In this document: in pieces, positions 1 to 9,036 of the stretch
How the letters are laid out: the number at the start of each line of letters is the position of its first letter
Position numbering within the stretch: the stretch's first letter is position 1
The notes under the pieces: model-generated
Told to the model about the DNA's origin: nothing
What the model saw: only the letters and a program-made list of their open reading frames with translations
Database searches by the model: none
Position numbers and translations under genes: made by a program
NCBI GenBank assembly: GCA_016700115.1
Contig: CP064999.1
Location: 3,968,001-4,032,000, forward strand
Length of the DNA stretch: 64,000 nt
From: Sphingobacteriales bacterium
GTDB taxonomy: Bacteria; Bacteroidota; Bacteroidia; Chitinophagales; UBA2359
Reading direction: 5' to 3'

Positions 1-147
1 TTTGCTACAAAGCAGGTGTGCATTAAGTCATTGCAGAGGTGAATTATAGTAAAGCGGAGATGCAACAAGCCAATGTAGGGGTGATTTGCAGCAAAGCAGG
101 GATGCAGTAAGTCATTGCAGGGGTGAAATGACGTTATGCAGGGGATA
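1..147. repeat. 21-bp periodic degenerate repeat array (left end outside window)
   Basis: Seven units with an exact 21-bp period are visible: the G of the GCAG-like core falls at 12, 33, 54, 75, 96, 117 and 138. Pairs of units also align as a stronger 42-bp repeat starting at 9, 51 and 93. Units differ at many positions but are never out of register. On the minus strand one frame is open throughout and reads as heptapeptides of the form H-P/L-C/Y/R-x-x-x-L (for example HPCNDLL, HPCFAAN, HPYIGLL). No start codon or gene context is visible, so coding is unproven. Two other arrays in this window (16768-17075 and 50941-51108) have the same period but a different sequence. Confidence 0.75.
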
Positions 148-313
148 AATGGTTAATTCTGAAAACTTTATCAGTTTGAAAGATGTTCACAAATTTTTAC
201 TTCTGCTCTCAAACATCTAACAATCAGTTATCGGGTTTAATACTAATTTATGGGTATGTTCAAATTTGTGTGTCTATTTGTTAATTAATTTATTAGCTTA
301 AAGGTTTATTTGT

Positions 314-355
314 TTTCTCTCCCCAAGTTGCCCTAGGGCAACTTGGGGAGAGAAA
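314..355. terminator. Perfect 42-bp palindrome inside the IS, just after the transposase stop
   Basis: Bases 314-355 equal their own reverse complement over 42 bp with no central spacer; the inner half-site is CCCCAAGTTGCCC centred between 334 and 335. It starts 6 bp past the transposase stop codon and would form a very stable hairpin in transcripts from either direction. A run of T or A borders each side, so a bidirectional terminator that insulates the IS from outside transcription is the simplest reading. It could alternatively be a protein-binding site. Confidence 0.6.
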
Positions 356-360
356 TATTT

Positions 361-1602
361 TTATTTCCTATATTTTGTGTACCTTTCTCCATATAGTTCA
401 ATGAGTTCTTTCTCTATCTGTGACCAGTTTCCAACCCGACTTGACCACGATTTCTTTCTCCGCATCAAACTCATGTATAATTGCTTTATTAGTGCCCTGT
501 CTGTACACCATGCTCCTTTTGTCTTTGTTACTTTGCGCATCTGACGATGTACGTTCTCCACTGCATTTGTCGTATATATCATCTTTCGCAATCCCGCACC
601 ATAGCCTAAAAACGCGGTCAATTCTAACCAGTTTTCCCGCCATTTCTTGCCGATAAAGCTATACTTCTTATCCCATTTGTTGCAGAAAAACTCTAAGGCT
701 AACAATGCTTCCTGTTCCGTTGCCGCTCTATATACTGCCCGCAGGTCTTGTACAACCTGTTGACGGTCTTTATCGCTCACCCCTATCAGACTTGTCCGTA
801 TCATGTGTACAATACAGCGCTGCACCACAGCATTGGGGAATACCCGCTGCAAGCCCTCCACAAGACCCGTCAAACCATCAACAGAAATAAAGAAAACATC
901 CTCCACCCCTCGACGCTTCAGATCCTCTGCATACAACACCCACTGCCTCGCACTTTCTGTCGCTCCAACATTATACGACAATATATCCCGGTTACCTTCT
1001 ACATCCACTCCGTATATCGTGTAAACCGCTTTCGTCATTACCTGACCTTCTTCCCGAACCTTGTAGTGTACCGCATCTAAGTACAGTAACACATATACGC
1101 TTTCCAACGGACGCGTCTGCCACTTTTGTACCTCTTCCCATACCCGGTTCGTCACTGCACTTATTGCGCCACTACTCATCCGAACTCCGTACATCCGTGA
1201 TAAATGCAAACTAATGTCTTCTACACTATTGCCCATCGAATACAACTCCATTATCTGAGCCTCAAAACCATCCCCAACCTCTCTTTCATATTTCCCAACT
1301 GTTACCGGGCTATAATCTCCACGCCTGTCCCGACTCGTCTCTATCTCTACCTCTCCCAGCTGTGTCCTTACTCGCTTCGTCCGACCTCGACCATTCCGCT
1401 TATTCTCTATCCCAGCCATCTTCTGCTCTGACAAATGATAGTCCATCTCTCCCTCCAACGATGCCTCTATCAGGTGTTTGATCAACCGCTTTAATATACC
1501 TTCACTTCCTAACAAAGGCTTTCCTGATTGTAATCCAAGTATCGCCTCTTTTTCAAATGACTTAATATCAAAGCTCTCTTTGCATTCTTCTAACTTTTCC
1601 AT
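361..1602 (-). CDS. IS256-family (Mutator-type) transposase
   Basis: This is a 413-residue DDE transposase that moves the surrounding IS. The catalytic triad is visible at D176 (in LYLDAVHYKV), D242 (in ISVDGLTG) and E349 (in TTNAVENVHRQ). The C263-x2-H266 motif typical of the family follows the second aspartate (VQRCIVHMIR). An N-terminal basic region with KRNGRGRTKR at about 68-77 would bind the inverted repeats. Length matches the roughly 400 residues usual for the family, with no frameshift or internal stop. The ATG at 1602 is preceded on the minus strand by an AAAGAG-like site. It is the only gene of the element. Confidence 0.95.
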   Translation of the reverse strand: MEKLEECKESFDIKSFEKEAILGLQSGKPLLGSEGILKRLIKHLIEASLEGEMDYHLSEQKMAGIENKRNGRGRTKRVRTQLGEVEIETSRDRRGDYSPVTVGKYEREVGDGFEAQIMELYSMGNSVEDISLHLSRMYGVRMSSGAISAVTNRVWEEVQKWQTRPLESVYVLLYLDAVHYKVREEGQVMTKAVYTIYGVDVEGNRDILSYNVGATESARQWVLYAEDLKRRGVEDVFFISVDGLTGLVEGLQRVFPNAVVQRCIVHMIRTSLIGVSDKDRQQVVQDLRAVYRAATEQEALLALEFFCNKWDKKYSFIGKKWRENWLELTAFLGYGAGLRKMIYTTNAVENVHRQMRKVTKTKGAWCTDRALIKQLYMSLMRRKKSWSSRVGNWSQIEKELIELYGERYTKYRK

Positions 1603-1710
1603 CTCTTTCTATTTTAATTTTGTTCTAGACACACAAATTTAAACACTCTCCTATTTATCGTAAATTTTGTTTAATTTTGCATCTTCATTAAAACCACATC
1701 ACGTTCATTC

Positions 1711-4032
1711 ATGAAAAAGTATTTTTTTATATTTTCGTTGTTGCTTACAGGCTTTTTAGGAATACAAGCTCAACCCACCGGGTTACACCCATGCGGAACA
1801 GAAAATCATCCGCCTAAGATGTTGGATTGGTTGCGCAATAACCGTCAAAACCCCACACATTACCGCGATCAGATGACCGACCCGGTTTATATTCCGGTTA
1901 AATTTCACCTTGTCGGAACTACACAGGGAACGGGTTATTATCAGGCGGTTGATGTGTTCAGATTAGTTTGTGATTTGAACGAACAATATACCGGAGTTGG
2001 GATGCAATTTTATATTTATGGAGATTTCCATTACATCAACAATTCAAATTACTATATCCATAATTTTTCGGCCGGCAACAACATGATGAACAACAACAAT
2101 GTGGATGATGTGGTCAATGTGTATATCGTAGAAGATCCGGCCGGAAACTGCGGTTATTTTAGCTGGAATGGAAATGCCGTTGCTATTGCAAAATCGTGTG
2201 CAGGTCCGGATGAAACCACTTTAGCCCATGAATTGGGACATTTCTTTTTTCTGCCCCATACTTTTAGCGGTTGGGAAGGAAGTTGGGAAGATGGAGTATT
2301 GGTGGATCCAATTCCTAATTCTGAGCGGGAGCGGGTAAATGGTTCCAACTGTTCGACCACCGCAGACTATTTTTGCGACACACCTGCCGATTACCTTTCT
2401 TACCGTTGGCAATGTCCGTTTACCGCTACCCTGTTAGACCCCAACGGCGTTCCCATTTCTCCCGATCAGACTTTGTTTATGTCTTATGCGTATGATGCCT
2501 GTACCAAAAGATTTTCAAACGAACAGATTGAGGCCATGATAGCCGGACTGAACGAGGTCAGAGATTATTTGCTTGACCATCCTCAACCACAAATCGCCGA
2601 AATCGGCACCTCCCATATTTTTTACCCGGGCAACGGTTCACAAAATATCAATCCCGATCATGTGTTGCTTCAATGGAGTGCAGCACCCGGAGCAACCAAC
2701 TATTATATAGAGGTGTCTCAGTTTACCGATTTAATAAACGGAACAAATTTCAGCGGTTTTGTAACAGAAACCGAACTTATGTTAGAATTAGACCCGGGAG
2801 TCAATTATTTCTGGACGGTTCAACCTTTAAATCCGGGAAACACCTGTGGTGGACGGGCTACCGGAACTTTTCTTACTTCGGCATCACCAACCTCTATCTA
2901 TTTAGAAGAACTTTCTTTGGCAATGCCGTCCTGCTTCGATTCGTTTAGCGGTACGGTTACTTTGCAGGCAAACGGAGGAACTGCTCCTTACAACTACCAG
3001 TGGAGTAATGATTTAAGCGGTGAAACTCAGGTGAATTTGCCTGGTGGTTTGTACCCCGTAACTGTTACCGATGCTACCGGAAACAGCAATGTGTTATACG
3101 TCAATGTGCCACAACCCAACTCAATTTCTGCAAATGTGATTCAGACAGATAATTTGTCGGCATCAATAACAGTTTCCGGTGGAACCATACCTTATAATAT
3201 TGTATGGTCGAGTGGTGAAACGGGCCCAAATGCTTATGGGCTGAATGTAGGTGAAAACACGGTAACTATTACAGACGGCAATGGATGTACTCTGACCAAA
3301 ACGATCAATTCAATAGTTATTGAAGCAACCGTAAACAATATTTCCTGTTTTGGTCAGATTGACGGTAATATAGATTTGCAACTCATCGGAGGCACGCCTC
3401 CTTACACGTATAGTTGGTCAAATGGAGGGAATACTTCTGTTTTAAACAGTTTACCAAAAGGCGATTATGGGGTAACCATCACGGATGCTACGGGAGCTGT
3501 TTTGCATCTGAACTATTATATTCACGAACCCAATCTTTTGCAAACTGCCTCTTCTGTCAACGGAACTTCGGTTACTGTTTTTGCTTCCGGAGGTGTTCCA
3601 CCCTATACTTATATCTTTCCTTCCGGTGCTTTTGATGTGCCTACTGCCGATGTTACCGGTTTCCCGGCAGGAAACTACGAGGTTTGGGTCTATGATTCAA
3701 GCGGTTGTCTTTCAATTTCTAACTTCACTTTACTTTCTGTAGGAATCAATCAGGTTTCCCCCATTTCAGAGATTGCCGTTTATCCCTCATTGGTTCATAA
3801 AGGACAAACGCTCAACATCGAACTAAAGGGAAATGCAAGTTCAGATTTCAATACGAATGGGAGGATTATCAACGCCGAAGGTAAAGTGTATGATCAATTT
3901 GTTGTTAATAAGAACGAAAGCAGCCTGATTCAAATTGATACCCGCGATTTTTCAGAAGGCATGTATTTTATTCAACTGCAAAACAACGAACAGATTGCAA
4001 TTGCTAAGTTTTTAGTAATCAGTGGGAAGTGA
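1711..4032 (+). CDS. Secreted M43-type (pappalysin/cytophagalysin) zinc metalloprotease with SprB-like repeats and T9SS tail
   Basis: This 773-residue protein starts with a signal peptide (residues 1-20, ending near IQAQP). The zinc site is H173-E-L-G-H177-x5-H183, the HExxHxxxxxH signature of family M43, and a Met-turn candidate LFMSY follows near residue 256. After the protease come three SprB-like modules of about 75-80 residues (roughly 395-470, 470-540 and 545-620), with motifs such as YQWSND, YSWSNGG and GVTITDATG. The last 80 residues form a T9SS type A sorting domain ending GMYFIQLQNNEQIAIAKFLV. It is therefore likely exported through T9SS and attached to the surface or released. The stop codon lies inside the first 7-bp repeat block. 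Confidence 0.88.
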   Translation: MKKYFFIFSLLLTGFLGIQAQPTGLHPCGTENHPPKMLDWLRNNRQNPTHYRDQMTDPVYIPVKFHLVGTTQGTGYYQAVDVFRLVCDLNEQYTGVGMQFYIYGDFHYINNSNYYIHNFSAGNNMMNNNNVDDVVNVYIVEDPAGNCGYFSWNGNAVAIAKSCAGPDETTLAHELGHFFFLPHTFSGWEGSWEDGVLVDPIPNSERERVNGSNCSTTADYFCDTPADYLSYRWQCPFTATLLDPNGVPISPDQTLFMSYAYDACTKRFSNEQIEAMIAGLNEVRDYLLDHPQPQIAEIGTSHIFYPGNGSQNINPDHVLLQWSAAPGATNYYIEVSQFTDLINGTNFSGFVTETELMLELDPGVNYFWTVQPLNPGNTCGGRATGTFLTSASPTSIYLEELSLAMPSCFDSFSGTVTLQANGGTAPYNYQWSNDLSGETQVNLPGGLYPVTVTDATGNSNVLYVNVPQPNSISANVIQTDNLSASITVSGGTIPYNIVWSSGETGPNAYGLNVGENTVTITDGNGCTLTKTINSIVIEATVNNISCFGQIDGNIDLQLIGGTPPYTYSWSNGGNTSVLNSLPKGDYGVTITDATGAVLHLNYYIHEPNLLQTASSVNGTSVTVFASGGVPPYTYIFPSGAFDVPTADVTGFPAGNYEVWVYDSSGCLSISNFTLLSVGINQVSPISEIAVYPSLVHKGQTLNIELKGNASSDFNTNGRIINAEGKVYDQFVVNKNESSLIQIDTRDFSEGMYFIQLQNNEQIAIAKFLVISGK

Positions 4033-4111
4033 AAAACTAAAAGTGAAAAGTGAAAAGTGGGAAGTGAAAAGTGAAAAGTGAAAAGTGAAAAGTGAAAAGT
4101 GAAAAGTGAAA
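4023..4111. repeat. 7-bp tandem repeat block, GTGAAAA unit
   Basis: About a dozen copies of the heptamer GTGAAAA (with GTGGGAA variants) run from the last codons of the upstream protease into the intergenic region. The protease stop codon TGA is itself part of one unit. The period is not a multiple of three, so a change in copy number would alter spacing but could not extend the reading frame. Confidence 0.9.
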
Positions 4112-4173
4112 GACTAAAAAACCTTAAAGGGTTGAATGTGAATAGCCGTATGTTAATTGTCAATGGTTAATTG

Positions 4174-4480
4174 TTAGTTGTCCATTGTCTATTGTCTATT
4201 GTTAATTGTCTATTGTCTATTGTCTATTGTCTATTGTCTATTGTCTATTGTCTATTGTCTATTGTCCATTGTCTATTGTCCATTGTCTATTGTCTATTGT
4301 CCATTGTCTATTGTTAATTGTCTATTGTCTATTGTTAATTGTCTATTGTCTATTGTTAATTGTCTATTGTTAATTGTCTATTGTCTTTAGTCTTTTGTCT
4401 TTAGTCTTTAGTCTTTTGTCTATTGTCTATTGTCCATTGTCCATTGCCTATTGCCCATTGTCTTTTGTCTTTTGTCTTTT
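4174..4480. repeat. 7-bp tandem repeat block, ATTGTCT unit, about 43 copies
   Basis: About 300 bp consist almost entirely of the heptamer ATTGTCT, with single-base variants ATTGTCC, ATTGTTA and TTTGTCT that keep the register. It ends roughly 15 bp before the start codon of the next protease gene. The open frames through this block (for example a SIVYCLL repeat on the plus strand) follow simply from a stop-free 7-mer and are not treated as genes. Its position directly in front of a secreted protease could let copy number influence expression of that gene, which is inference. Confidence 0.92.
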
Positions 4481-4495
4481 GTTAATTAGTGTTTT

Positions 4496-6631
4496 ATGAA
4501 GAGCAAAATAGCCCTTGTTGTTTGTTTAATATTTATTTTTTTGCAGGCATTTGCTCAAAAAAGACTTGATTCTGAAAAAACCACCGGCTTTTTGTGGACA
4601 GGTGAACAAAGAATTAGTAAGGCAGATTTTACCGTTCATGCCTTGCCGTTGCATTTTACCGAAGCTGACATCCTTCAATATCTCGTTCAGACCATTTCTG
4701 ACCTTAACGGATTGGAATCAAAACCCGAACCGGTTGGCATTACCGAAAGTCCTTTAGGGGTTCATTACCAATACCGTCAAACCTACTATAATTTACCGGT
4801 GTACAGGTCTCAAATTCAGGTTAATCTCGACAAAAAAAACAATATCCGGTTAATCACGAGCAATACCTATAACACCGGTTTAGCCCCTATGAACCATCTT
4901 GTTCTTAGTGCAAAACAGGCGGTTAACCTTGATGTTGTTACAAACTTTTGCGTTGCCCGTGGTTTAACATTAGAAAGTGAGCCTGAAAAAATGATTTTTT
5001 TCAGTACAGAAACCACTCCTGTTTTAGTGATTCAGTTTACTGCATCAAAAAGCAACCCTACCCAATTTGACGAATATTTGTTGGATGAAAAAGGCAAAGT
5101 AGTCTATCAAAAAGATTTGCAAAACTATAATGGCAACCACCGGGAAAAAACAACCACAACAGAAACTGTTCCGGCAAAGGTGTTCCTTCCAAACCCCATT
5201 ACCTCTGCCGAAGTGGTTTACGGGCAAGGCGGAAAATATAAAGACAACGAAGATGCCGATGCCGCTGAATTGAACGCAGAACTGAAAGACATTACCATTG
5301 AAGTAACTTTTGATGAAGATGTGTATTTACTGGAAAACAGTTTTGTGAAAATCATGGAGTTTGACAATCCCATTGTTCAACCGGTAATGAGCACAACTCC
5401 TCAGTTTAATTTTACGCGGTCTCAAACAGGTTTTGAAGATGTCAATGCCTATTATCACATCAACAACTATCAGCAATATCTCCAATCGTTAGGATTTAGT
5501 TTGGTACAAACACAGGTTGAAGTTGACACACATGGGAAAAACGGAGACGATCAGTCGTTGCATATTTATACAGGAACAACCCATAAACTGATATTCGGCA
5601 GCGGACATACGGTCAACAAACATCATGTAGATGATGCCGAAGATGCCGACGTGATTGTTCACGAATACGGACATGCCATTTCTGCAAGTGCCTGTCCAAA
5701 CTGCAATAACGGAACAGAAAGAACGGCAATGGATGAAGCGATTTGCGACTACTTAGCCACTTCCTATAAAAGGGTTTTCAGCAGTTTTGAATGGCAAAAA
5801 ATGTTTAGCTGGGATGGTCATAACGAATTTTGGAACGGACGAAATGTGGCAAGTACAAAACATTATCCCGAAGACAATATTAACGACATCTATTACAGGA
5901 GCGAAATTTTTTCATCGGTTCTGATGCAAATCTACGAAGCAATCGGAAAGGAAAATACCGATAAAATCGTGATCAATGCCCTGTACCAGTTTACCTCAAA
6001 TATCAGTATGAAAACGGCTGCCAATATCCTGCTCTATGTTGAACAACAGTTGTTTCAGGGTCAGTATGCTTCTGAAATTCAGGCTTTGTTACAACAACGC
6101 GGGTTGATTGACTACGAAGTCAATGCCGGTCCTGATTTTGAGGTTTGTCTCGGTGAAACCATCACACTTGGAGTTCCAAATGCTCCACAACCGCCTACAG
6201 GTACAAAACTGTACTGGTCTCCCGGACTTACTTTAAACGATAGTACAGCGGTCAATCCCATTGCAAATCCCGACTACAACACGATTTATACCCTCCATTT
6301 GTTAGATCTCAGCTCGAATATAGCTTATACCGATCAGGCTTTTGTGGAGGTGGACTATTGTTTTAACAACCCACCCGGAAACGATATCCGTTTGCTGAAT
6401 ACCGACCGTTTTTTCAAAAGACGAGGTGATATCATCGTAGAAGTACCCCCCGCAACTTCGGAAGTAACCATTGATATTTTCGATGTTTATGGCAGAAAAG
6501 TCAGACATATTTCCAATCAGGGCGATGAAAGAATTGAAATCAACGGAGACGATTTTATGCCCGGAATATATCTGATGAAAGTTGTAGCCGATGATCGAAA
6601 AGAAATTTTCAAAATCGGACGGATGCGGTAA
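4496..6631 (+). CDS. Secreted M4/M36-like zinc metalloprotease with propeptide and T9SS tail
   Basis: This 711-residue protein has a signal peptide (1-20, ending FLQAFAQ) and an FTP-type propeptide (about 60-140, with YQYRQTYYNLPVYRSQ). The zinc site H389-E-Y-G-H393 is followed 21 residues later by the third ligand E414 in AMDEAICDY, the spacing expected of thermolysin-like enzymes. The C-terminal 70 residues resemble a T9SS type A sorting domain (IDIFDVYGRKV ... PGIYLMKVV). It is probably made as a latent zymogen, exported by T9SS and activated outside. The 7-bp repeat block ends just upstream. Assignment to M4 rather than M36 is uncertain because the flanking sequence is divergent. Confidence 0.85.
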   Translation: MKSKIALVVCLIFIFLQAFAQKRLDSEKTTGFLWTGEQRISKADFTVHALPLHFTEADILQYLVQTISDLNGLESKPEPVGITESPLGVHYQYRQTYYNLPVYRSQIQVNLDKKNNIRLITSNTYNTGLAPMNHLVLSAKQAVNLDVVTNFCVARGLTLESEPEKMIFFSTETTPVLVIQFTASKSNPTQFDEYLLDEKGKVVYQKDLQNYNGNHREKTTTTETVPAKVFLPNPITSAEVVYGQGGKYKDNEDADAAELNAELKDITIEVTFDEDVYLLENSFVKIMEFDNPIVQPVMSTTPQFNFTRSQTGFEDVNAYYHINNYQQYLQSLGFSLVQTQVEVDTHGKNGDDQSLHIYTGTTHKLIFGSGHTVNKHHVDDAEDADVIVHEYGHAISASACPNCNNGTERTAMDEAICDYLATSYKRVFSSFEWQKMFSWDGHNEFWNGRNVASTKHYPEDNINDIYYRSEIFSSVLMQIYEAIGKENTDKIVINALYQFTSNISMKTAANILLYVEQQLFQGQYASEIQALLQQRGLIDYEVNAGPDFEVCLGETITLGVPNAPQPPTGTKLYWSPGLTLNDSTAVNPIANPDYNTIYTLHLLDLSSNIAYTDQAFVEVDYCFNNPPGNDIRLLNTDRFFKRRGDIIVEVPPATSEVTIDIFDVYGRKVRHISNQGDERIEINGDDFMPGIYLMKVVADDRKEIFKIGRMR

Positions 6632-6700
6632 AGCATTGCGCATGGTGTTGGTAAAAATTGTTTATTTTGCCCCATCTTTTACACTTGGCGCAAATCCGAT

Positions 6701-8563
6701 ATGGTTATGGCTTCAAACAACTTTCCTGTCCAACTCCTTAAAATCTGGTTTCTTCTTTTTCTATTTAAAACCATTGCCATTAACCCTGATTTACAGGCAC
6801 AAGACCTGTTGAAAAAATGGAAATCGGAAGATGGACAATTGATGCTCCAGTTCAATGAAGATGTTTTGGGGCAAAGTTTTTTATTGACCATTGACACCCT
6901 GCATATCAATGGAAAATGGACATTAGAGAATAACACCATTCAGCTTAATCCTTTGTCTGTCAACAAAACCAAAATCAAAACAGGTCAACATTCCTATTTA
7001 AAAGATTTGACGGCAACAGATTCCCCGGATACAATTTTGGCTTCAACCGATACGATGTTAAATGCCCGCGATTCGGTTTCAGTTACTCCTTCCACACCAA
7101 CCCCGGTTTTTCCCAAATCCCTGACCATAACCTCCCATACAGAACAAAACCTGACACTGTCGGGAAACAATCAGACCTATTCATTTACCTCTAAAGACGA
7201 TACCGGTTTTTTTTCGAAGTTGATGAATAACAATATTCTGAGGGGAATTATTGGTATTTTATCCCTGTTGCTGATTTGTTTTTTATTCAGCAAAAATCGC
7301 AGAAAAATTGAATGGAAATTGGTGGTAACAGGGCTGATTATTCAAATTTTGTTTGCCTTTTTGGTGCTGAAAGTTCCTGCGATTTTAGTAAAGCTTCCAT
7401 TCATGCAGGAGGCAATTGATATTTCACCAAGAGCTATTTTTGCCGGACTGGCTTATTTTTTTGTGGCTGTTTTGGATTTTACATCACAGGGTGCCCAATT
7501 CGTATTTGGTGGTTTGGTAACCGATATGAATACCTTTGGGTTCATCTTTGCATTTAAGGTCCTTCCTACGGTCATATTTTTTTCAGCCTTGTCATCTGCT
7601 TTGTATTATCTGGGAATTTTACAAAAAATTGTATTTGTGTTTGCCTGGGTAATGAGTAAAACCATGCGATTGTCCGGTGCTGAAAGTTTGGCTGCTGCAG
7701 CCAATATTTTTATCGGTCAAACCGAAGCACCCTTAGTAGTAAAACCCTATATAGAACGGATGACCCGTTCTGAACTTCTTTGTTTGATGGTAGGCGGAAT
7801 GGCAACAATTGCCGGAGGTGTTTTTGCGGCTTATGTCGGCTTTTTGGGCGGAGACGATCCAAAACTTCAACTCCTGTTTGCTACCCATTTGTTATGTGCT
7901 TCCATCATGTCAGCACCGGCAGCAATCGTGGCTGCAAAAATGTTGTTGCCACAAACCGAAGAAATTGACGTAAACCTGAACATTTCCAAAGAAAAAATAG
8001 GAACCAATCTGCTCGATGCCATTACCAACGGAACCACAGACGGACTTCGGCTTGCGGTCAATGTCGGGGCAATGTTATTGGTTTTTATCGCCCTGATGGC
8101 CATGTTAAATTCCATTCTATACGATATCATCGGGCATTATACCGGAATAAATGGATGGATTTCAGACCTGAGTCATGGTAAATATGCCGGACTTAAGTTG
8201 GAATATATCTTTGGTTTTTTGTTTGCTCCTTTAGCCTGGCTTTGTGGAACACCTACCGGAGATATTGTGGCAATCGGTCAGTTGTTGGGAGAAAAAACCA
8301 TCATCAACGAGTTTGTCGCTTATGGTACATTGGGCACTATGAAAGATCTCGGAATTTTAACCGATTCAAAATCCATCATCATTGCCATTTATGCGCTTTG
8401 TGGCTTTTCAAATTTCGGCTCAATCGGTATCCAACTCGGAGGAATTGGTGCAATTGCTCCCGGTCAGAGACATCATCTGGCACATCTCGGCATCTATGCC
8501 CTCATTGGCGGAACCATCGCTTGTCTGTTTACCGCAGTGATTGCCGGCATGATTTCCGGTTGA
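6701..8563 (+). CDS. CNT-family nucleoside transporter with N-terminal extracytoplasmic extension
   Basis: This is a 620-residue membrane protein. Residues from about 185 onward form a concentrative nucleoside transporter (NupC/CNT family): multiple hydrophobic helices, the conserved segment with GQTEAPLVVKPYI, and a C-terminal stretch GFSNFGSIGIQLGGIGAIAP. CNT proteins import nucleosides with Na+ or H+ across the inner membrane. The first 180 residues are unusual. They begin with a signal-like segment (about 8-33), continue with a small beta-rich region (KWKSEDGQLMLQFNEDV ... ITLE-type strands) and a Ser/Thr-rich linker, before the first transporter helix near 190. Most CNT proteins are about 400 residues, so the extension is an added domain, probably periplasmic. 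Confidence 0.88.
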   Translation: MVMASNNFPVQLLKIWFLLFLFKTIAINPDLQAQDLLKKWKSEDGQLMLQFNEDVLGQSFLLTIDTLHINGKWTLENNTIQLNPLSVNKTKIKTGQHSYLKDLTATDSPDTILASTDTMLNARDSVSVTPSTPTPVFPKSLTITSHTEQNLTLSGNNQTYSFTSKDDTGFFSKLMNNNILRGIIGILSLLLICFLFSKNRRKIEWKLVVTGLIIQILFAFLVLKVPAILVKLPFMQEAIDISPRAIFAGLAYFFVAVLDFTSQGAQFVFGGLVTDMNTFGFIFAFKVLPTVIFFSALSSALYYLGILQKIVFVFAWVMSKTMRLSGAESLAAAANIFIGQTEAPLVVKPYIERMTRSELLCLMVGGMATIAGGVFAAYVGFLGGDDPKLQLLFATHLLCASIMSAPAAIVAAKMLLPQTEEIDVNLNISKEKIGTNLLDAITNGTTDGLRLAVNVGAMLLVFIALMAMLNSILYDIIGHYTGINGWISDLSHGKYAGLKLEYIFGFLFAPLAWLCGTPTGDIVAIGQLLGEKTIINEFVAYGTLGTMKDLGILTDSKSIIIAIYALCGFSNFGSIGIQLGGIGAIAPGQRHHLAHLGIYALIGGTIACLFTAVIAGMISG

Positions 8564-8604
8564 TTCAAAAACCAAGACCGGTTGGTTTATCGCTTAAACC
8601 TTGA

Positions 8605-9036
8605 TTACTGAACCATAAAGGTTTTGGTAATGGGTTTGAAATTGTCGGTATTGAGCGAAATCACCACTTCATAGTTGCCCACAGGATAACCATTGTTTGG
8701 ACGACTCAGGTTGGAATGAACACTGAACGTAGAACCGCTTCCAATATCACCGGCTCTCAACGCAACTTCATCAATTAAAAATCGTTCTCCATCGGTTTTG
8801 AACCACGAAAATTTGATTTGTGTGTCTTCCGGTGCAAAGTTTAAATCACAGGAAACATAAAACATAGGCGACATGGGAGAAAACACCTGCTGGTCGGCAG
8901 GACATACCTCTTCAACCGGAGTATCGCATAACAAAACATTGCTGACACTTGCCGTTGAAACGTTGAAACTGCAGGATTGAAACAAGGTAAAACCCAAAAG
9001 AAAAAAAACTGCGGAAAGGAAAGTTAACAACTTCAT
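8605..9036 (-). CDS. Small predicted lipoprotein, function unknown
   Basis: This is a 143-residue protein with a lipoprotein signal peptide: hydrophobic residues 3-19 followed by the lipobox FQSC, which puts the acylated cysteine at position 22. The mature part is short and beta-rich (FSWFKTDGERFLIDEV, GNYEVVISLNTDNFKPITKTF) and resembles a single immunoglobulin-like fold, but I do not recognise the family. Four further cysteines lie in the first third. It is transcribed opposite to the nucleoside transporter, whose stop codon is 41 bp away. Confidence 0.7.
   Translation of the reverse strand: MKLLTFLSAVFFLLGFTLFQSCSFNVSTASVSNVLLCDTPVEEVCPADQQVFSPMSPMFYVSCDLNFAPEDTQIKFSWFKTDGERFLIDEVALRAGDIGSGSTFSVHSNLSRPNNGYPVGNYEVVISLNTDNFKPITKTFMVQ

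Larger units (their letters stand above)
252..1650 (-). mobile_element. IS256-family insertion sequence, apparently complete
   Basis: One transposase gene lies between terminal inverted repeats of about 25 bp: 252-276 on the left and 1626-1650 on the right match at about 21 of 25 positions, including the uninterrupted 15-base core AAATTTGTGTGTCTA. The flanks share ATTTAT (left 246-251, right 1653-1658), which may be the remains of an 8-bp target duplication, but only 6 of 8 bases agree. Between the transposase stop and the left repeat sits a perfect 42-bp palindrome. The transposase reading frame is full length, so the element may still be active. Confidence 0.85.

Noticed and set aside
244..1658. 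Exact target-site duplication of the IS256 element
   Set aside because: The flanking octamers agree at only 6 of 8 positions, so a duplication can be suggested but not claimed.
4178..4390. Open frame of 70 codons with a SIVYCLL repeat
   Set aside because: It is the translation of the ATTGTCT heptamer block; a stop-free 7-mer gives open frames automatically, and no gene context supports it.
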